DNA of 34,323 nucleotides from Bacteroidales bacterium GP2. Its GTDB lineage: Bacteria > Bacteroidota > Bacteroidia > Bacteroidales > Muribaculaceae. How positions within the stretch are numbered: the first letter of the stretch is position 1; each line of letters opens with the position of its first letter. The translations under genes were made by a program, and so were the position numbers. The stretch spans positions 298 through 34,620 of the forward strand of contig DAAJ01000106.1 in NCBI GenBank assembly GCA_001701115.1, in the 5' to 3' direction. The notes under the pieces are model-generated. The model saw nothing but the letters and a program-made list of their open reading frames with translations. It was not told where the DNA came from and ran no database searches. Of the stretch, positions 25,352 to 33,316 are shown piece after piece.

Positions 25352-26437
25352 TTAAAGGAATTTATCGTCAAATTTAGCCTGCACATCATTGACAATCTGC
25401 TTAATGCGCTGTTCTTCGCTTTTGGGGCAAATCAGAAGCACATCACCAGAATCAGCAACGATGTAATCATGCAATCCTGAAACTACAACGAGTTTTTGGT
25501 TGCGTACAGCAAAGATATTGCCGGTTGATTCATAGGCAAGCAGGTTGCAGTTGCGTGTAACATTGGCATCCTTGTTTTTAGGAGAGTTATCATACAGTAC
25601 ACTCCATGTGCCAAGGTCGCTCCAGCCGAAGTTAACACATTCAACAAACACATTGGATGCTTTTTCCATGATTGCGAAGTCAACGGATATGCTGGGGCAA
25701 GAAGGGAAATGCTCATTTATGAACTCCATTTCTTGAGGAGTGGCAAAAGCATCTGCACCACGCTCAAATTCTCTTTCAAGGTCAGGGGCATAAGCATGGA
25801 AAGCATTGATAATTGTGTCAGCTTTCCAGAGGAAGATGCCTGAGTTCCAGAAAAATTCACCGGAATCCACAAAAACCCTTGCAAGTTCAATATCTGGTTT
25901 TTCCGTGAATGTCTTCACTTTAAGTATGCCTGGCTCAACCTCCTCTCCAATCTGGATGTAACCATAGCCGGTTTCCGGGCGAGTTGGTTGTATTCCAAGT
26001 GTGAGCAGAGCCTCATTGGCTTCTACAAATTCAAATCCTCTTTTCACCTTCTTTGCAAATTCAGCTTCATTGGTGATGAGGTGGTCGCTTGGAGTAACAA
26101 TCATGCTTGCTTTCGGGTCACGCGCATATATGTGGTGTGCTGCCCATGCTATGCAGGGGGCGGTGTTCCGGCGGCACGGTTCGAGCAAAATGTGTTCCTC
26201 ATCAAGTTCAGGGAGCTGCTCTTTTACAATAGGGGCATATATTGAGTTGGTGACCACAATGACATTTTTTTCCGGAACAAGCGGCTTGATTCTATCAAAG
26301 CACATTTGAAGGAGGGAACGTCCTGTGCCTAAGAAATCAATGAACTGCTTAGGCATATTTGCACGGCTGTAGGGCCAGAACCGGCTTCCGATTCCGCCGC
26401 ACATTATAACGCAATATCTATGTGAGTCAGGTTTCAT
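25352..26437 (-). CDS. manC: Mannose-1-phosphate guanylyltransferase
   Basis: A 361-residue nucleotidyltransferase making GDP-mannose from mannose-1-phosphate and GTP. Signatures are GGIGSRFWPYSRANMPKQF (14-32), LEPCRRNTAPCIAWAA, VTPSDHL (114-120), ETGYGYIQIG, FTEKPD (177-182) and FFWNSGIFLW. The C-terminal phosphomannose isomerase domain of bifunctional ManC proteins is absent, giving the short single-function form. GDP-mannose would feed glycan synthesis and the polyprenol-phosphate mannose synthase-like enzyme encoded at 14798-15568. It is convergent with the Lrp-like gene and lies downstream of, but separated from, tRNA-Asp by that gene's terminator. Confidence 0.92.
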   Translation of the reverse strand: MKPDSHRYCVIMCGGIGSRFWPYSRANMPKQFIDFLGTGRSLLQMCFDRIKPLVPEKNVIVVTNSIYAPIVKEQLPELDEEHILLEPCRRNTAPCIAWAAHHIYARDPKASMIVTPSDHLITNEAEFAKKVKRGFEFVEANEALLTLGIQPTRPETGYGYIQIGEEVEPGILKVKTFTEKPDIELARVFVDSGEFFWNSGIFLWKADTIINAFHAYAPDLEREFERGADAFATPQEMEFINEHFPSCPSISVDFAIMEKASNVFVECVNFGWSDLGTWSVLYDNSPKNKDANVTRNCNLLAYESTGNIFAVRNQKLVVVSGLHDYIVADSGDVLLICPKSEEQRIKQIVNDVQAKFDDKFL

Positions 26438-26537
26438 AATTGTATCTGTATTAGTGGTTAGTTACTTCATGGTTTAGCCTTTTGGCATATTTCCGGTGCT
26501 AAGTTAATGAATCTGTGTGATATTCGGAAAAATATGC

Positions 26538-26583
26538 AAAAAAAAGAATGAGTAACGCAAGCAAACTTGACAATTACTCATTC
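26538..26583 (-). terminator. Rho-independent terminator after tRNA-Asp
   Basis: GAATGAGTAA (26546-26555) and TTACTCATTC (26574-26583) form a perfect 10-bp stem; the 18-base loop contains a smaller CAAG/CTTG inverted repeat. An A-tract at 26538-26545 reads as a U-run on the minus strand, placed correctly after the stem for minus-strand transcription. Confidence 0.9.
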
Positions 26584-26597
26584 TCCTCTCTCCTCGG

Positions 26598-26671
26598 CGG
26601 TATGGACGGGACTCGAACCCGCGACCCCCTGCGTGACAGGCAGGTATTCTAACCAGCTGAACTACCACACC
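26598..26671 (-). tRNA. tRNA-Asp (anticodon GTC)
   Basis: The minus strand folds as a 74-base tRNA. The acceptor stem is GGTGTGG/CCATACC (one G-T pair) with discriminator G73, as expected for tRNA-Asp. The D arm is GTTC/GAAT, the anticodon stem CCTGC/GCAGG carries loop CTGTCAC with anticodon GTC, and the T arm is GCGGG-TTCGAGT-CCCGT. CCA is not encoded (the next bases read CCG), so it must be added after transcription. It has its own promoter and terminator, so it appears to be a single-gene unit. Confidence 0.97.
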
Positions 26672-26716
26672 GGATATTTTGAGATGCTCCCGGGATTTGT
26701 TTCCCGTTTGCGAGTG

Positions 26717-26748
26717 CAAAGGTATACTCAATTTTTCAACTGTGCAAA
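26717..26748 (-). promoter_or_regulatory. Promoter for tRNA-Asp
   Basis: On the minus strand TTTG (26748-26745), a 20-base spacer and TACCTTTG (26724-26717) match the Bacteroidetes -33/-7 arrangement. The mature tRNA begins 46 bases downstream; a small CGGGA/TTCCCG inverted repeat in the leader may aid processing. Confidence 0.8.
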
Positions 26749-26759
26749 TTTTCAGCAAA

Positions 26760-27023
26760 AAAAATCTGAAAAATATTTACAAAACACATTAAGATGTTTA
26801 GACTGTATATTTAAACTGTGTATAAGTAGCTGTTATTTAGGGTTTTATTGTGTGGTGCCCCGATTGGGCGAAAAAGGTGCTCCAGTGATTAGCAAATGTA
26901 AAAGGTTTTGGGCTCTTGCATATAGAGCGCGTCTGTCTTCTGCTGACAATATAGAAATGTTTGTAAAAACGTGAAATACACTTAAAAACCATGCCTGTGA
27001 ATGAAACTCTAAGCGAATAGTTG
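26760..27023. other. AT-rich intergenic region without a recognised gene
   Basis: Between the tRNA-Asp promoter and the promoter of the ABC ATPase. All frames are broken or give short peptides without family resemblance. Two small inverted repeats are visible: GCCC/GGGC around 26857-26870 and GCTCT (26912-26916)/AGAGC (26924-26928). The second lies in a stretch resembling a tRNA D arm plus anticodon arm, but no T arm or acceptor stem follows. I cannot support any gene here. Confidence 0.5.
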
Positions 27024-27031
27024 TATCTTTG
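27024..27031 (+). promoter_or_regulatory. -7 element upstream of the seven-gene run to xerD
   Basis: TATCTTTG matches TAnnTTTG and lies 20 bases before the ATG at 27052. A TTTG -33 element is not seen at standard spacing. Confidence 0.5.
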
Positions 27032-27051
27032 CACAATTGCGCTGCAATTAA

Positions 27052-27738
27052 ATGATTGAAGTCACTGACATACGCAAAAGTTTTGATAGCCTTCAGGTTC
27101 TGAAAGGGGTGAGTCTCAGTATCGCTCCCGGCGAGGTTGTATCTATTGTAGGTCCCAGCGGAGCCGGAAAAACCACTCTGTTGCAGATAATGGGTACTTT
27201 GGATGCCCCTGATAGCGGGAAAGTTGATTTTGACGGTGTTAGACCGTTGGCTTTAAGTAGAAGCCGCCTTGCGCATTTCCGTAATTCCAATATAGGTTTT
27301 GTGTTCCAGTTTCATCGTCTCCTTCCGGAATTTTCTCTTGAAGAAAATGTGGCTCTTCCGGCTTTGATTGGAGGTGTGAAACGTAAGGATGCTTTTGAGA
27401 AGGCTCGTTCTCTTATAAAATACCTTGGGTTGGAGCCAAGAAGGAATCATCGCCCGGCTGAACTCTCAGGTGGTGAGCGGCAGCGCGCGGCGGTAGCACG
27501 TGCGCTTGTGCGTGAACCTAAGGTTGTGCTCGCTGATGAGCCGTCGGGAAGCCTTGACTCAAAGAATAGGGCGGAACTGCACAGGCTGTTCTTTGATCTG
27601 CGTGATGACCTTGGTCAGACTTTTGTAATTGTGACTCATGACGAACATCTTGCTGCGGATACGGACAGGTGTATTGTGCTGAATGACGGCATAATAACAG
27701 ACATAATTCAGAAAAATCAATCAATAAACAACAATTAA
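27052..27738 (+). CDS. LolD-like ABC transporter ATP-binding protein
   Basis: A 228-residue ABC ATPase. Walker A is GPSGAGKTT (34-42), the Q-loop segment GFVFQFHRLLPEFSLEENV (82-100) is close to the LolD consensus, the signature is LSGGERQR (138-145), Walker B is VVLADEPSGSLD (158-169), and the switch His is H196. LolD powers LolCE-type extraction of lipoproteins from the inner membrane; MacB-type ATPases are the main alternative. No permease gene adjoins it: the next gene, overlapping by one base (TAATG), encodes a lipoprotein. Its LolC/E-like partner must be elsewhere in the genome. Confidence 0.88.
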   Translation: MIEVTDIRKSFDSLQVLKGVSLSIAPGEVVSIVGPSGAGKTTLLQIMGTLDAPDSGKVDFDGVRPLALSRSRLAHFRNSNIGFVFQFHRLLPEFSLEENVALPALIGGVKRKDAFEKARSLIKYLGLEPRRNHRPAELSGGERQRAAVARALVREPKVVLADEPSGSLDSKNRAELHRLFFDLRDDLGQTFVIVTHDEHLAADTDRCIVLNDGIITDIIQKNQSINNN

Positions 27739-28409
27739 TGAATATGAAAATCAAAAAATTACTCTCATTGTGCGTTTTATTCGCATCCGTGCTTTCATTC
27801 TCATCATGTGATTCCGAGACAACTGGAACATACTCTACTCTTGCTTTTGTGAACTATGGTGGAGCGGCGGATAATGGAGCCGTAAAATTCATTTACAGTG
27901 AACCTAATAGCGATAAGACTATTACAATTTATTCTAAAATAAATTTCCTTGATGGGAAAACTCCTGAAATAGGAACACGTCTTATCGGACGTTTCTCTCT
28001 TGATTATGGAGTAGAGATAAAAGATGGAATGACCCTTGATTGCACCGCCATATCAAATCTGAATACTTATGGGACAGCAAGTGTTGAAAATATAAGCAGT
28101 ACTCCTGTATCTGCACAACTATATATCAAATCACTTATGCGTTGTGGCAATTACCTGGATCTCTATTGCCTTGCCTCATATACTGTAGGTAAAATGAAAG
28201 TGATATGTGATCAAGCAACTTTGAATTCTGACACCCCGGTACTTTATCTCGTTTATGAGATGAACGATCCTGATACTGCGAGTGAAGTCGATTACTTTGC
28301 CTCATTCAATATCGCATCAATTATCAGTCTCCCCAACGTAAAGAAAATTAAGTTGATTACCAACAACAGCAACGGCGAAAAGAATATTGAATACGAAATA
28401 CGTAAGTAA
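27738..28409 (+). CDS. Putative NigD-like lipoprotein
   Basis: A 223-residue lipoprotein precursor: signal segment MNMKIKKLLSLCVLFASVLSF, relaxed Bacteroidetes lipobox FSSC with Cys24, then acidic DSE, which could help surface export. Start may be ATG 27738 (one-base overlap with the ATPase stop) or ATG 27744. The mature part looks all-beta, with two regions (about 30-120, including RLIGRFSLDYGVEI, and 120-223, including VLYLVYEMNDPD). This general layout resembles NigD-like proteins of Bacteroides, but I place it by shape and not by a diagnostic motif. Function unknown; the coupled LolD-like ATPase suggests an envelope role. Confidence 0.65.
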   Translation: MNMKIKKLLSLCVLFASVLSFSSCDSETTGTYSTLAFVNYGGAADNGAVKFIYSEPNSDKTITIYSKINFLDGKTPEIGTRLIGRFSLDYGVEIKDGMTLDCTAISNLNTYGTASVENISSTPVSAQLYIKSLMRCGNYLDLYCLASYTVGKMKVICDQATLNSDTPVLYLVYEMNDPDTASEVDYFASFNIASIISLPNVKKIKLITNNSNGEKNIEYEIRK

Positions 28410-28724
28410 ATGAGCAAGCAGCCCGAACTTAAGATAGAATTGACCCCGGAGGTTGCCTCCGGGCTCTATTCTAATCTTGCTGTCATAAATCATGGTGCAG
28501 GGGAGTTTTTCCTTGATTTTATTGCGGTTGCGCCTAATTTGCCTCAGGCAAAAGTGCAGAGCAGGATTATCATGACTCCGGAAAACGCTAAAAACCTGCT
28601 TTATGCTCTATCGGATAATATCCGGAAGTATGAAGCAACATTTGGTGAAATTACCCATACCACCCCTGTTGAAAACAAGACCAATGAATTGCCCAATCCT
28701 TTTATGGGAGGGGCTAACGCCTAA
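28410..28724 (+). CDS. DUF3467 family protein
   Basis: A 104-residue cytoplasmic protein whose ATG directly abuts the preceding stop (TAAATG). The core runs from LKIELTPEVASGLYSNLAVI through FFLDFIAVAP to AKVQSRIIMTPENAKNLLYA and LSDNIRKYEATFG, the pattern of DUF3467. No catalytic residues or membrane segments are apparent. The C-terminal ~20 residues are low-complexity and Asn/Pro-rich. Family function is not established. cysS follows after 14 bases. Confidence 0.8.
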   Translation: MSKQPELKIELTPEVASGLYSNLAVINHGAGEFFLDFIAVAPNLPQAKVQSRIIMTPENAKNLLYALSDNIRKYEATFGEITHTTPVENKTNELPNPFMGGANA

Positions 28725-28738
28725 ATCAGCGATAACCA

Positions 28739-30226
28739 ATGAAATCCAATAATCTCACCCTTTATAATTCCCTCTCCAGAAACAAAGAGACCTTTGTGCC
28801 TATCAATCCCGGTAAAGTAGGAATGTATGTTTGTGGACCCACTGTGTATGGAGACGGTCATCTTGGACATGCACGTCCTGCAATAACATTTGATATTCTT
28901 TTCCGCTATCTTCGTCATCTTGGCTACTCAGTGCGGTATGTGCGAAATATAACGGATGTCGGTCATCTTGAGCATGATGCAGACGAGGGTGAGGATAAAA
29001 TTGCTAAAAAGGCACGCCTTGAGCAACTTGAACCGATGGAGGTGGTGCAGCACTATCTCAATCGTTATCACAAGGCGATGGACAAGCTAAATGTGCTTCC
29101 TCCTTCAATTGAACCTCATGCTTCCGGTCATATTATCGAGCAGATAGAGTATATAAAAAAGATACTTGATGCAGGTTATGCCTACGAAAGCGAAGGGTCG
29201 GTGTACTTTGATGTGAACAAGTATAATCGCGATCATCATTACGGCAAGTTGTCAGGAAGGAATATTGATGAACTGCTTGCAACTACCCGTGCACTTGACG
29301 GGCAAACCGAGAAGCATAATCCTGCAGACTTCGCTCTCTGGAAAAAAGCTGCTCCGGAACATATCATGCATTGGCCAAGCCCATGGAGCGAGGGATTCCC
29401 CGGATGGCACCTTGAATGTTCAGTGATGGGTGAAAAGTACCTTGGTGAAACGTTTGACATACATGGTGGCGGCATGGATCTCAAATTTCCGCACCATGAA
29501 TGTGAAATCGCTCAATCTGTAGCCCATAATGGTCATGATGCTGTACATTACTGGATGCATAACAATATGATTACCATTAACGGGCAGAAGATGGGTAAGT
29601 CTCTGGGAAATTTCATTACCCTTGATGAATTTTTTACCGGGTCTCATCCTCTTTTGGAACAGGCGTACTCTCCAATGACTGTACGATTTTTCATCCTCCA
29701 GGCACACTACCGTGGCACTGTTGATTTCAGTAATGAAGCATTGAAAGGTGCAGAAAAAGCATTGCAGCGCCTTCTTGAAGCATACCGTCGAATTGCAGCT
29801 CTAAAGCCATCTGAAACCTCTCAGGTAAATATCGCAGCAATCGCAGAGAAATGTTATGAGGCAATGGACGATGACTTAAATACTCCGGTTGTTATTGCAA
29901 ACCTTTTTGAGGCAGCATCGATAATCAACAAAATCAATGACGGCTCACTCGCAGCGACTAAGGAAGATATTGATGCCATTAAAGCCCTCTTTGATACATT
30001 CCTCTTTGATCTTCTCGGAATCGTTCCTGACTCTGCCGCTGCATCTGATTCCGCGTCATCGGCAAAACCGTATGAAAAGGCAGTTGATCTTCTTCTTGAA
30101 ATCCGTGCAAAGGCAAAGGCAGATAAAGATTGGGCAACCAGTGACCTAATCCGTGATCGCCTGAAAGAAGCCGGATTCGATGTTAAAGACACCAAGAATG
30201 GTTTTGAATGGTCTCTTAAATCCTGA
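28739..30226 (+). CDS. cysS: Cysteinyl-tRNA synthetase
   Basis: A 495-residue class I enzyme charging tRNA-Cys. The start of the Rossmann core reads YVCGPTVYGDGHLGHARP, with zinc ligand C32 and the HIGH-equivalent HLGH (41-44). Further zinc ligands lie in WHLECSVMG and FPHHECEIAQS. The second signature is KMGKSLGNF (284-292), a KMSKS variant with Gly. The C-terminal helical anticodon-binding region contains the ALKGAEKALQRLLEAYRRI segment and ends FEWSLKS. Length is normal for the family. It is in the middle of a same-strand run with gaps below 20 bases. Confidence 0.97.
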   Translation: MKSNNLTLYNSLSRNKETFVPINPGKVGMYVCGPTVYGDGHLGHARPAITFDILFRYLRHLGYSVRYVRNITDVGHLEHDADEGEDKIAKKARLEQLEPMEVVQHYLNRYHKAMDKLNVLPPSIEPHASGHIIEQIEYIKKILDAGYAYESEGSVYFDVNKYNRDHHYGKLSGRNIDELLATTRALDGQTEKHNPADFALWKKAAPEHIMHWPSPWSEGFPGWHLECSVMGEKYLGETFDIHGGGMDLKFPHHECEIAQSVAHNGHDAVHYWMHNNMITINGQKMGKSLGNFITLDEFFTGSHPLLEQAYSPMTVRFFILQAHYRGTVDFSNEALKGAEKALQRLLEAYRRIAALKPSETSQVNIAAIAEKCYEAMDDDLNTPVVIANLFEAASIINKINDGSLAATKEDIDAIKALFDTFLFDLLGIVPDSAAASDSASSAKPYEKAVDLLLEIRAKAKADKDWATSDLIRDRLKEAGFDVKDTKNGFEWSLKS

Positions 30227-30243
30227 AAAATAGTTATCCCCGC

Positions 30244-32814
30244 ATGGAAAAACTAAAGCGTATCATATCCTCGCCCCGGTTTATAGGTGGCATTATCTCT
30301 GTCCTCGTTATAGCAGTAATATCATTTGTCTACTTCTATCCCGATGCCGCACAGGGCAACCAACTCCGGCAACACGATATGCAACAGGGGGCTGCGATAG
30401 GACAGGAAGCTAAGCTTTTCCATGAAACGACAGGGGAGACACCCCGATGGACTAATTCATTGTTTTCTGGAATGCCGACGTTCCAGATTTCCCCCTCTTA
30501 TCCTTCCGACTCCCTATTTACATGGCTGAATAAGGTAATGGGACTCGGTTTGCCGGAACCGGCAAATCTTCTCGCAATGATGATGCTTGGTTTCTTCATT
30601 CTTCTTATGGCGATGAAGATGCGTTGGTATGTGGCGCTGCTTGGAGCGATTGCCTACGGCTTCTCCTCATATTTTATAATTATCATAGGTGCCGGGCATA
30701 TCTGGAAATTTACGACACTGGCATATATCCCGCCTACAATAGCTGGAGTAATCGTGTGCTATCGTGGCAGATATCTATCAGGGGCTGCGCTTACCGCCCT
30801 GTTCTCAATGCTTCAGATTAGCAGCAACCATGTCCAAATGACTTATTATTTCTTGTTTGTAATAGCAGGGCTTTCTATCGCATACCTTGTGAAAGCAATA
30901 AAGAAAGGTAAGTTGCGTAGGTGGGGGATTGCAACTGCTATCCTGGTTGCTGCGGGTGGTCTTGGAGTTATCGCAAATTTACCAGGTTTATATAGTACAT
31001 ACGAGTACTCCAAATTCACCATGCGAGGTGGGCATAGCGAACTAAATCGTGGTGCATCTTCCGGCTCGGTTTCAAATGGTCTTGACCGTGACTATATTAC
31101 TCAATACAGTTACGGTACGTCTGAGACATTCACACTTTTGATACCCAATGTCAAGGGCGGTGCGTCTAACAAGCCTGAAAAAGGGGAGAACCATCCGCTG
31201 TCACTATCTAAACTGCCTGAAGTTCAGGAGATGGTAAACCAGGCGCAGTTATCTCCACAGGAGGCACAGTATCTGGATTACATGAGCCAATACTTCGGTG
31301 AACCGGAAGGAACCAATGGACCGGTATATGTTGGAGCGATTATTTTTGCACTGTTCCTGCTTGGCTGCGTCATAGTCAAAGGACCGGTAAAATGGGCTCT
31401 CTTAATCCTAACCATATTCTCTATACTTCTTGCTCTTGGTCGCAATTGCATGTGGTTTACGGATTTGATGATAGACTATATGCCTATGTATAGTAAATTC
31501 CGTACTGTAGAGAGCATACTTGTCATTGCAGAATTTACGATGCCCCTTCTTGCAGCAATGGCACTCCAGAAGATGGTAGTATCCAAGGATAAATGGGAGC
31601 AGTACCGAAAGCCTCTCATTTGGTGCTTCGGTATACCTGCCGCAATATGTCTTCTCGGAGCTATATCCCCAGGAATATTTGGAGATGTGATTACTGACAA
31701 TGACCGCTCTATTGATTCTATGATTGCCCGGCAGCTTGCCTCAATGGGGCTGGACCAGGAGCATGCGGCAGTGTTCTCTCTTCAGAATCCTCGTCTTTAT
31801 GATGCGGTGGAGTCGCTTCGCCATTCAATGGTTTCTGCTGATTGTTTCCGTAGCCTCCTATTTATCCTGGCGGCAGGAATTGTACTCTTTATGTTCATTC
31901 AGCGCAAGCTTAATGCCGCACCTGCTATCATTGCATGTGCGTTCCTTATCCTTGCAGACCTCTTCTCAGTCAACAAGCGTTACCTCAATACAGAGAGCTT
32001 CCTGACTCCGCAACTGTCACACTCCGATCCTTTCCCTCTTTCTGATGCCGACCGCGCTATCCTGTCCGATACCGCAGCACACTATCGCGTCATGGATATT
32101 CCACGTTTCTGGCAGGCAGCGCCTTCATATTATCACAAGACAATCGGAGGGTATCATGCAGCTAAGCTTACCCGCTACCAGGATATCATAGACCGCCATC
32201 TGAATGGGTTCCTGCAGGGTGCGCAAACCGATGCGGATTGGGAGGTACTTAACATGCTCAACGCAAAATATATCATTGACCCCTCGGGTAAGCCGCTTTT
32301 CAACAATGAGGCTCTTGGCAACGCATGGCTTGTTGATGAACTTGCTTTTGTTGACGGACCTGATGCAGAAATGGATGCATTGTCAACTATAAAACCCGCT
32401 CATGCCGCTGTTGCTGACCGTACTTTTTCGGATAAGCTTGCTGCACCGGCTCACACATCTCCGGGTGACACTATTTTTCTCACATCTTATGCTCCTAACC
32501 GTTTGGCATATCATGTCAATGCCGCGGCTCCCGCACTTGCTGTTTTCTCGGAAGTTTATTTCCCATGGGGTTGGCATGCTACTATTGACGGCACGCCGGC
32601 TCAGATTGGACGTGTAAACTATCTGCTTCGGGCAATGAATGTGCCTGCCGGCTCTCATACGATAGAAATGTGGTTTGAACCTCAGGCAATTAATAATGCC
32701 ACTAATGCTGCGCGGATAGCTGTGATTCTTATTTACATGTTATTTGCTGCCGCACTGGCAGTTGTAATAATGCGCAAATCCTCATCGGCGGCGCCAAATG
32801 AAGAAATGGCTTAA
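30244..32814 (+). CDS. YfhO-family multi-spanning membrane protein
   Basis: An 856-residue integral membrane protein. An N-terminal helix (about 12-31) is followed by a polar loop containing RWTNSLFSGMPTFQ, then many hydrophobic helices to about residue 570. A large non-membrane C-terminal region (FYPWGWHATIDG-like segment written as VYFPWGWHATIDG) precedes a final helix at about 829-848. This layout and the SGMPTFQ segment fit the YfhO family, membrane proteins related to GT-C glycosyltransferases; in Bacillus YfhO is linked to lipoteichoic-acid glycosylation. The acceptor here is unknown. cysS ends 17 bases upstream; the next gene overlaps its end by 17 bases. Confidence 0.85.
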   Translation: MEKLKRIISSPRFIGGIISVLVIAVISFVYFYPDAAQGNQLRQHDMQQGAAIGQEAKLFHETTGETPRWTNSLFSGMPTFQISPSYPSDSLFTWLNKVMGLGLPEPANLLAMMMLGFFILLMAMKMRWYVALLGAIAYGFSSYFIIIIGAGHIWKFTTLAYIPPTIAGVIVCYRGRYLSGAALTALFSMLQISSNHVQMTYYFLFVIAGLSIAYLVKAIKKGKLRRWGIATAILVAAGGLGVIANLPGLYSTYEYSKFTMRGGHSELNRGASSGSVSNGLDRDYITQYSYGTSETFTLLIPNVKGGASNKPEKGENHPLSLSKLPEVQEMVNQAQLSPQEAQYLDYMSQYFGEPEGTNGPVYVGAIIFALFLLGCVIVKGPVKWALLILTIFSILLALGRNCMWFTDLMIDYMPMYSKFRTVESILVIAEFTMPLLAAMALQKMVVSKDKWEQYRKPLIWCFGIPAAICLLGAISPGIFGDVITDNDRSIDSMIARQLASMGLDQEHAAVFSLQNPRLYDAVESLRHSMVSADCFRSLLFILAAGIVLFMFIQRKLNAAPAIIACAFLILADLFSVNKRYLNTESFLTPQLSHSDPFPLSDADRAILSDTAAHYRVMDIPRFWQAAPSYYHKTIGGYHAAKLTRYQDIIDRHLNGFLQGAQTDADWEVLNMLNAKYIIDPSGKPLFNNEALGNAWLVDELAFVDGPDAEMDALSTIKPAHAAVADRTFSDKLAAPAHTSPGDTIFLTSYAPNRLAYHVNAAAPALAVFSEVYFPWGWHATIDGTPAQIGRVNYLLRAMNVPAGSHTIEMWFEPQAINNATNAARIAVILIYMLFAAALAVVIMRKSSSAAPNEEMA

Positions 32815-33307
32815 GGCTGTCGCCTCTATTCCACTCAGGGCATGGCGTTCCCGGGGCTTTGGAGTTCACTCTCCATTTGCTTTCCGATTCATTACGGAGG
32901 TATTACACTCCTCTGATGGCTATTATGCCTATGAACAAATCGGTGCGTCCAAATCTTCTCGCCGTCTGTACCGTATTATCCTTGACCTTGCACCTGCGGC
33001 GGTTATCGTAACAGGTCCACTATCCGACTCTCAGGCTATTGCTGTTTCCCTTGCAAAACGTGAGGTTGAAGCAGTACCACGTATTCCAAAGCTTGCAGTC
33101 GTGCCGCCGGACGCCATTGTGGGCATAGCTTATCTACGGTCGATTATCGTAGCATCAGGGGCAGTAGTTTTTACTGACATACGCGATACCCGCTCTGCGG
33201 AAATATTTTCTGAGATTCATGGCGAAGGTATGTCATTTGTCGGTCTTCGCCAGGCGGTTGTTGTCGGTGGTGACCGTCCAAGGCAGAAGTTTTCGCTCCT
33301 TATATAA
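32798..33307 (+). CDS. Condensed class I methyltransferase-like protein, probably inactive
   Basis: A 169-residue protein. Its N-terminus (RSRGFGVHSPFAFRFITEVL, residues 17-36, then GYYAYEQI) resembles, from memory, a Bacteroidetes family of SAM-dependent methyltransferases of about 230-250 residues. The C-terminus (FTDIRDTRSAEIFSEI, 125-140, and PRQKFSLL) also aligns with the family's end. Between them, LYRIILDLAPAAVIVTGPLS (57-76) sits where the SAM motif I should be, but the E-x-G-x-S-x-G type loop is missing and about 60-80 residues appear to be lost. The frame is intact and it overlaps the YfhO-like gene by 17 bases, so it is probably expressed. It may be a non-catalytic paralogue. Confidence 0.6.
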   Translation: MKKWLKAVASIPLRAWRSRGFGVHSPFAFRFITEVLHSSDGYYAYEQIGASKSSRRLYRIILDLAPAAVIVTGPLSDSQAIAVSLAKREVEAVPRIPKLAVVPPDAIVGIAYLRSIIVASGAVVFTDIRDTRSAEIFSEIHGEGMSFVGLRQAVVVGGDRPRQKFSLLI

Positions 33308-33316
33308 TATAAGGTA

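Noticed and set aside
26567..26974. A 135-codon plus-strand open frame crossing the tRNA-Asp gene
   Set aside because: It reads through the antisense of a clear tRNA and its promoter, with no family resemblance.
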